Below are positions 7,388 to 10,849 of a stretch of DNA of 10,849 bases, in pieces. Source of the stretch: Bacteroidales bacterium UBA1800 (GTDB taxonomy: Bacteria; Bacteroidota; Bacteroidia; Bacteroidales; VadinHA17); NCBI GenBank assembly GCA_002319915.1, contig DCFQ01000081.1, positions 976 to 11,824 on the forward strand, written 5' to 3'. The notes below the pieces were generated by a model. The model saw only the letters and a list, made by a program, of their open reading frames with translations, did not search any database and had not been told where the DNA came from. Made by a program: the position numbers and the translations under genes. Every line of letters begins with the position of its first letter. Positions within the stretch are counted from its first letter, which is position 1.

Positions 7388-7412
7388 AACCAGCAAACCA
7401 GCACCCAGCAAC
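7388..7412 (-). repeat. Right inverted-repeat arm
   Basis: 25 bp whose reverse complement begins GTTGCTGGGTGCTGG and matches 7131-7155 at 24 of 25 positions. It lies 9 nt from the stop codon of the PHP gene on the minus strand, so each arm sits just beyond the 3' end of its neighbouring gene in the same orientation relative to that gene. Confidence 0.85.
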
Positions 7413-7421
7413 CACTTAGCC

Positions 7422-8489
7422 TTAGAACCTCAACTCCGCCTTAAGCACCTTGTTCTCCCCGGTGATGATATTCTTCACATCATAGAGAAGAGCTCCGGAA
7501 AACTTCCTGTCGACAACGACCCTCGTTACCGAATTTGGTGCCAGATGGATCTCCGGAGGTGCATTTACCGGTCCGTTTACCAGCTGGAAAGGTATGTCGG
7601 AATTATTTGTTATCTCGAAAAATATGCTTTTATCGGTAACCATATATGGTTTTGATACCCTTATGCACCCCTGAAAGAATGGCAGTGCCAGATCTTCCCT
7701 GCCTGCAATGATATCCCTGAAGTAAACCAGCGTTCGCCCGGCAAACAATGCTTCCTTAAGAGCCTGCAGAGTCCTCTCCTTTGCAAATACAAGGGTCATG
7801 GGACGGTTGGAATAAGCTGGTGCAGTATAGAATTCACTTATGAGCCCGTGAATGTCGCTGTTCCCGGTTACAGCAAGGTTGTATTTCTGGCAGAAAGTCA
7901 GCACCAGCGGATAATATTCGCTTTCATTGAAGAATTCTATGCCGTTTATCCAGCCGTTATTAAGCAGGCGAAGGTGGATATTGTACAGTTTCGGGATCCC
8001 ATCTGGCTCCTGTGCTTTCCAGCCCGGGTGGTTCCACTGAATGAAAGCGCCTTGTTTTACCGCCTCAGCAATGGCATCATATGCCGAATCCCGCACCAGG
8101 GGGGAAGCGTCCTCGATAAACAGGGCATTGAAATGACCCGGAGGCATGTCCCTCGTTATTTCAGCGCCGTGTATCAGGATCAGATTCTTTTCAGCCGCAT
8201 AGTCCCTGCAAATGTTGTAGGCAGCATTGTAATCGGTCTTTATGTAATCTTTCTTGGGGGTGTACTCGATGTGATCGGTGATTGCGATTGCATCAAGCCC
8301 GTCGCGAATCGCTTCATCAACCCTGACATCAGGCCAGACATCACCATCGGAGAATACGGTATGGATATGCAGATCGCACTTCAGGGTCACATAGCCCGGC
8401 AAGTCGGGGAGACGGACAATTTTTTTCTGTCCGGCACCGGTTGCCAGAAAACCGAAAACGAGTAAAGTGGTAAGGATGAGTTTTTTCAT
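7422..8489 (-). CDS. Exported PHP-domain (polymerase and histidinol phosphatase-like) metal-dependent protein
   Basis: A 355-residue protein with a Sec signal (MKKLILTTLLVFGFLATGAG, cleavage near residue 20), so it acts outside the cytoplasm or in the periplasm. The PHP metal-binding motifs are in order: DLHIHTVFSDGD with His41 and His43, AITDHIE with Asp72 and His73, HGAEITR with Glu110, PGHFNAL with His119, WNHPGW with His154, and GNSDIHG with Asp212 and His214. That is a full set of ligands, so an active phosphoesterase is likely. The C-terminal 100 residues look like a small beta domain of unknown role. Relatives occur widely in Bacteroidota as secreted PHP proteins, but I know of no firm substrate. 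The gene lies 52 nt downstream of the DUF3267 gene on the same strand and converges on lacZ. Confidence 0.9.
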   Translation of the reverse strand: MKKLILTTLLVFGFLATGAGQKKIVRLPDLPGYVTLKCDLHIHTVFSDGDVWPDVRVDEAIRDGLDAIAITDHIEYTPKKDYIKTDYNAAYNICRDYAAEKNLILIHGAEITRDMPPGHFNALFIEDASPLVRDSAYDAIAEAVKQGAFIQWNHPGWKAQEPDGIPKLYNIHLRLLNNGWINGIEFFNESEYYPLVLTFCQKYNLAVTGNSDIHGLISEFYTAPAYSNRPMTLVFAKERTLQALKEALFAGRTLVYFRDIIAGREDLALPFFQGCIRVSKPYMVTDKSIFFEITNNSDIPFQLVNGPVNAPPEIHLAPNSVTRVVVDRKFSGALLYDVKNIITGENKVLKAELRF

Positions 8490-8515
8490 TTTCTTGTTTT
8501 TGGTATTTTAGCCTG

Positions 8516-8531
8516 CCATGCCGATGCATGG
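8516..8531. repeat. Hairpin in the spacer of the minus-strand pair
   Basis: CCATGC (8516-8521) pairs with GCATGG (8526-8531) around a CGAT loop, in the 52-nt gap between the DUF3267 and PHP genes. It could slow transcription or set mRNA processing between the two genes. No T-run follows on the minus strand. Confidence 0.4.
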
Positions 8532-8541
8532 GAGCCAGTAA

Positions 8542-9162
8542 TCAGATCTCTTCATAAAAATAGGCAACCTTTTCGTCAGCATCATCCCAGGTATAGATCT
8601 TTCTGCCTTTATGGAGGGCGTAATAATTCAGAAGGGCAAAATCCCCTGCACACATGGTCGTATGAGCGAACAGGAAAAGAGCAAGGCTCCACTTCCAGAG
8701 ACCGGGGAGCACAAGTATAAGCCATACCAGCCCGATGCTTGTCACCAGGAACGGGACCAGCGCAACGAACCTGAACTGGCATGAATTTGTTACATGCCTG
8801 TGAGCGGTTACGTAAAACAAGTATTGCCTGAGGTCCATGCCAATCCGGATCCGGCGTGCTCCTGTAAAAAAATATGGTATTACGTGTAGCAGCTCATGGA
8901 ACGGGGCGTAAATGAGCGGCATTATTACAAATCCGAGAATTGAATGATAAAAAATATTTCTGAGGGGGAAATACCCGCTGATGTTAAACCTTACTATTGA
9001 GGCCATCCCCAGGAAGACGATGCAGCATGACCAGAAGAAGATCATCAGGACGGATTTTCGCCTGATATAGTCAAGAATGAACGGGATCATTTCATCGTAG
9101 GGAAGCTTCAGTGATTGCCTGTATTTTGACGGATCTTCAAGATCTTCAACAGTCAATGCCAT
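8542..9162 (-). CDS. DUF3267-type membrane protein with HExxH zinc-protease motif
   Basis: A 206-residue membrane protein with about four hydrophobic segments at residues 38-58, 70-87, 132-152 and 157-177. HELLH at 89-93 lies at the end of the second segment and fits HExxH, with His89 and His93 as likely zinc ligands and Glu90 as the base. AGDFALLNYY with Asp174 near the last segment is the expected third ligand region, as in the DUF3267 putative zincin family, which resembles site-2-type intramembrane proteases in layout. Function is unproven in this family; a metalloprotease in the inner membrane is an inference from motif and topology. ATG 9162 is preceded by a near-consensus promoter that leaves a leader of only about 10 nt. 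It probably leads an operon with the PHP gene. Confidence 0.82.
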   Translation of the reverse strand: MALTVEDLEDPSKYRQSLKLPYDEMIPFILDYIRRKSVLMIFFWSCCIVFLGMASIVRFNISGYFPLRNIFYHSILGFVIMPLIYAPFHELLHVIPYFFTGARRIRIGMDLRQYLFYVTAHRHVTNSCQFRFVALVPFLVTSIGLVWLILVLPGLWKWSLALFLFAHTTMCAGDFALLNYYALHKGRKIYTWDDADEKVAYFYEEI

Positions 9163-9178
9163 AAAATGAAGGTTTTTT

Positions 9179-9209
9179 CAAATTTAAATTTTTGGGGAAA
9201 CAAAACAAA
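9179..9209 (-). promoter_or_regulatory. Near-consensus Bacteroidota promoter for the DUF3267-PHP operon
   Basis: On the minus strand, TTTG (complement of 9206-9209) is followed after exactly 19 nt by TAAATTTG (complement of 9179-9186), a full match to TAnnTTTG. Transcription would begin near 9171-9174, about 10 nt before ATG 9162. This is the best promoter in the window. Confidence 0.6.
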
Positions 9210-9279
9210 TGAATTATGACAAAAACAGGAGCCAGGCATGAAAAGAATTGAAGTCGCAATTTAAGAACCGGACCGGCCG

Positions 9280-9311
9280 TTTACCAAATGGCCTGTTATT
9301 TGATACATTTG
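9280..9311 (+). promoter_or_regulatory. Candidate promoter for the DUF4294-thpR-pcm genes
   Basis: TTTA at 9280-9283 is followed after 20 nt by TACATTTG at 9304-9311, a full match to TAnnTTTG. Transcription would start near 9317, downstream of TTG 9248 but upstream of GTG 9329, so it bears on the start choice of the gene below. Confidence 0.4.
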
Positions 9312-9328
9312 TAAAAATTTGCAGGAAG

Positions 9329-9943
9329 GTGAGGTTGCTGCTTTCAACTCTTCTGACATTAGGGTTATTCGGGCAAGCTACGGCGCAAAAGGATACGTCG
9401 GTGGTCAAGGCTGATACGCTCCTGGAAAAGCATTTTTACCTCCATGAGGTGGAAAGGAACGGGATAACACTGCCGGAGATAAATATCAAGGAAGTCCTTA
9501 TTGTGGGAAGCCCCCGAAGCGAAAAGAAACTCCCGTACTGGAAATACGACAGGCTGATCTACAACCTCAAGAAGGTATACCCGTACGCCGTTATCGTCAA
9601 ATCGAGGCTTGCGGAGATAAATGCTGGTCTGGAGAAGATCAAGGATGATCATGCACGGAAAAAATACCTGAGGCAGACTGAAAGAGAGCTTTTCGGTGAA
9701 TATGAGGACGATGTAAAGGATATGACCATTACGCAGGGCAGGCTGCTGCTGAAGCTCATTGACCGCGAGACGGCCAATACATCATATGATCTTATCAGGC
9801 AGTACAGGGGAAGCTTTTCTGCCGCCTTCTGGCAAAGCATTGCACGGATTTTCGGGACCAACCTGAAGGAGGGCTATGATCCCGAAGGCGAAGACCTGCT
9901 GATTGAATCGCTGATGCATGAAATCGAGAACGGAAACCTGTAA
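9329..9943 (+). CDS. DUF4294 family exported protein, non-ATG start
   Basis: About 204 residues from GTG 9329, which gives a short signal peptide (RLLLSTLLTLGLFGQATAQ, cleavage near residue 20). The frame is open back to TTG 9248, which would add 27 residues of basic, unlike-signal sequence; no in-frame ATG exists between the upstream TGA at 9239-9241 and the mature protein. GTG is preferred because of the clean signal peptide and the promoter boxes at 9280-9311, though the AGGAAG just before it is too close to be a normal ribosome site. The body matches DUF4294: YWKYDRLIYNLKKVYPYA at about 70-87, ITQGRLLLKLIDRET at 134-148, then RGSFSAAFWQSIARIFGTNLKEGYDP. The family is Bacteroidota-specific with no known function. 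thpR follows after 17 nt, probably in one operon. Confidence 0.78.
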   Translation: MRLLLSTLLTLGLFGQATAQKDTSVVKADTLLEKHFYLHEVERNGITLPEINIKEVLIVGSPRSEKKLPYWKYDRLIYNLKKVYPYAVIVKSRLAEINAGLEKIKDDHARKKYLRQTERELFGEYEDDVKDMTITQGRLLLKLIDRETANTSYDLIRQYRGSFSAAFWQSIARIFGTNLKEGYDPEGEDLLIESLMHEIENGNL

Positions 9944-9960
9944 CAATCCCCCGGATAAGG

Positions 9961-10518
9961 ATGAAGAGAATCTTTATAGCTGTCAATGTGGAACCCGGAA
10001 CCGGTTTGATGAGGGCGGCGGCCACCATTAAATCGCTGCTGGCGTCTGAAAGCATAAAATGGACAGATCCCGGCAACACACACCTGACCCTGGCATTCCT
10101 GGGAGATACCGACGAAAAGAGGATAAAGATCCTGATCAGGATGCTGAGTGAACGATGTTCCGGTTTTGGGGAGTTCAGCTTTACGCTGGAGGGTGTGGGT
10201 GTTTTTAAGAACTTCAGGGAACCCAGGGTCATCTGGGCAGGGGTTAAACAGGCGGAGAGGCTGACAGAGCTCAGTGAGGCAGTTAATTTGGGTCTGGCTG
10301 AGACCGGCTTTGTGGTCGAGGAGCGTTCTTTCAGGCCTCATCTCACTCTTGGAAGGATAAGGACCATAAGGAACACTGAAAACTTAAAGGAGGCGGTTGA
10401 ACGATATTATGGAACTGAATTCCAGAAAGTCACCGTCGGAGAGGTGATACTCTTCGAGAGTATCCTGATGCAGACAGGACCCGTTTACAAGGCACTGGCA
10501 AAATTCAGCCTGCTGTAG
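9961..10518 (+). CDS. thpR: RNA 2',3'-cyclic phosphodiesterase (LigT/2H family)
   Basis: A 185-residue member of the 2H phosphoesterase superfamily. It carries the two HxT motifs at the usual spacing: HLTLAFLG with His41 and Thr43, and HLTLGRIR with His127 and Thr129. The start MKRIFIAVNV is the standard first strand of the fold, and length is typical (about 180-190). The family opens 2',3'-cyclic phosphates on RNA to 2'-phosphates and can join tRNA halves in vitro; the physiological role in bacteria is not settled. It is cytoplasmic. GGATAAGG just before ATG 9961 gives a modest ribosome site, and the gene follows DUF4294 by 17 nt and precedes pcm by 50 nt, consistent with co-transcription. 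Confidence 0.95.
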   Translation: MKRIFIAVNVEPGTGLMRAAATIKSLLASESIKWTDPGNTHLTLAFLGDTDEKRIKILIRMLSERCSGFGEFSFTLEGVGVFKNFREPRVIWAGVKQAERLTELSEAVNLGLAETGFVVEERSFRPHLTLGRIRTIRNTENLKEAVERYYGTEFQKVTVGEVILFESILMQTGPVYKALAKFSLL

Positions 10519-10568
10519 ACATGTTCCGCTAATTTTCTTTTCTTTGCCACAAATATAATCCCGACCAG

Positions 10569-10849
10569 ATGACCGACTCATTTGAAGCCAAAGGAAAACG
10601 CAAGAAGCTTGTTGAAGAGCTGCGGCAAAAAGGTATTACCGATGAGGAGGTGCTCAGTGCAATAAACAAGGTTCCCAGGCACGATTTCATGGATCCGGCG
10701 TTCCTGCATCACGCATATGCCGACAAGGCATTTCCGATATCTGCGGGGCAGACAATTTCTCAGCCCTATACGGTGGCTGTCCAGACCTCCCTGTTAAATG
10801 TGAAGAGACGGGATAAGATCCTCGAGGTCGGGACGGGTTCAGGATACCA
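10569..10849 (+). CDS. pcm: Protein-L-isoaspartate O-methyltransferase, 3' truncated by the window
   Basis: ATG 10569 opens a frame that runs off the window end after 93 codons. The enzyme methylates L-isoaspartyl residues in aged proteins with S-adenosylmethionine, starting their repair. Visible family features are VPRHDFMDP at residues 35-43, AYADKAFPI at 49-57, the conserved GQTISQPY at 60-67, and methyltransferase motif I, ILEVGTGSGY at 84-93, reached just at the edge. These leave little doubt about identity. The 50-nt gap after thpR holds no convincing promoter (only TTTCTTTG at 10539-10546 partly fits), so it may be read from upstream. The pairing with thpR suggests a repair and maintenance cluster. 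Confidence 0.96.
   Translation, partial: MTDSFEAKGKRKKLVEELRQKGITDEEVLSAINKVPRHDFMDPAFLHHAYADKAFPISAGQTISQPYTVAVQTSLLNVKRRDKILEVGTGSGY

Larger units (their letters stand above)
7131..7412. repeat. 282-bp intergenic block bounded by 25-bp inverted repeats (MITE-like or palindromic island)
   Basis: The whole space between the convergent beta-galactosidase and PHP genes is enclosed by inverted repeats at 7131-7155 and 7388-7412, identical at 24 of 25 positions when one is reverse-complemented. Inside lie an 8-nt tandem array (7153-7175), a short palindrome (7248-7262) and a long hairpin (7296-7330). An open stretch of 61 codons at 7234-7419 has no recognisable protein features and runs through the hairpin, so I do not call a gene. 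No transposase is present and I see no clear target-site duplication. The block could be a non-autonomous mobile element, a genome-wide intergenic repeat, or a structured bidirectional terminator. Confidence 0.6.

Noticed and set aside
7234..7419. 61-codon open frame in the inverted-repeat block
   Set aside because: It runs through the hairpin and the right repeat arm, has no recognisable motif and no ribosome site, and ends beyond the block near the PHP stop codon.
7848..8465. 205-codon open frame on the plus strand
   Set aside because: It lies wholly antisense to the PHP gene, whose motifs are intact; its translation shows no family features. It is a shadow of codon bias in the real gene.
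8542..9162. HExxH membrane protein as a toxin or defence component
   Set aside because: No antitoxin, nuclease or other defence gene is adjacent; the layout fits the DUF3267 family, so no defence role is claimed.
9795..10341. Two long overlapping minus-strand frames under DUF4294 and thpR
   Set aside because: Both are antisense to genes with clear family motifs, and neither has protein-like domain features.
1..10849. CRISPR array, tRNA, rRNA, transposase or phage genes
   Set aside because: I read both strands for spaced direct repeats, tRNA-like cloverleaf ends and mobile-element enzymes and saw none.

Overview
The window looks like a chromosomal segment of a strictly or facultatively anaerobic member of the Bacteroidota, probably a Bacteroidales or Marinilabiliales-type fermenter of complex glycans. 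The evidence is the gene content (anaerobic sulfatase maturase tail, lipoprotein-type family GH2 beta-galactosidase, PorT-like outer-membrane barrel, a DUF4294 protein) and the upstream signals. Several genes are preceded by the Bacteroidota sigma pattern TTTG, about 19-20 nt, TAnnTTTG rather than by E. coli-type -35/-10 boxes, and most starts lack a good Shine-Dalgarno sequence. No plasmid, phage, CRISPR, transposase, tRNA or rRNA gene is visible.

Layout. 1-336 (+): C-terminal SPASM part of an anaerobic sulfatase-maturating radical SAM enzyme. 356-1216 (-): Tat-exported dienelactone-hydrolase family protein, convergent with the maturase. 1355-3031 (+): formate-tetrahydrofolate ligase (fhs), alone and divergent from the hydrolase. 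3212-3844 (+): outer-membrane beta-barrel protein behind a good promoter, followed 52 nt later by 3897-7127 (+), a 1076-residue GH2 beta-galactosidase lipoprotein. 7131-7412: an intergenic block between two convergent genes, bounded by 25-bp inverted repeats (24/25 identical) and containing further palindromes; this is the least ordinary DNA in the window. 7422-8489 (-): exported PHP-domain phosphoesterase-like protein, downstream of 8542-9162 (-), a DUF3267-type HExxH membrane protein; the pair is probably one operon read from a near-consensus promoter at 9179-9209. 9329-9943 (+): DUF4294 protein with a non-ATG start, then thpR (RNA 2',3'-cyclic phosphodiesterase, 9961-10518) and the start of pcm (protein-L-isoaspartate methyltransferase, 10569 to the window end).

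How the genes fit together. The maturase and the beta-galactosidase suggest use of sulfated or galactose-containing glycans. No SusC/SusD pair, sulfatase or regulator is in view, so this is not a complete polysaccharide utilisation locus. The fhs gene is one-carbon metabolism. The DUF4294-thpR-pcm run looks like a housekeeping and repair cluster. I see no clear new multi-gene system. The items most worth a second look are the inverted-repeat block at 7131-7412, the DUF3267-PHP pair, and the start of the DUF4294 gene.
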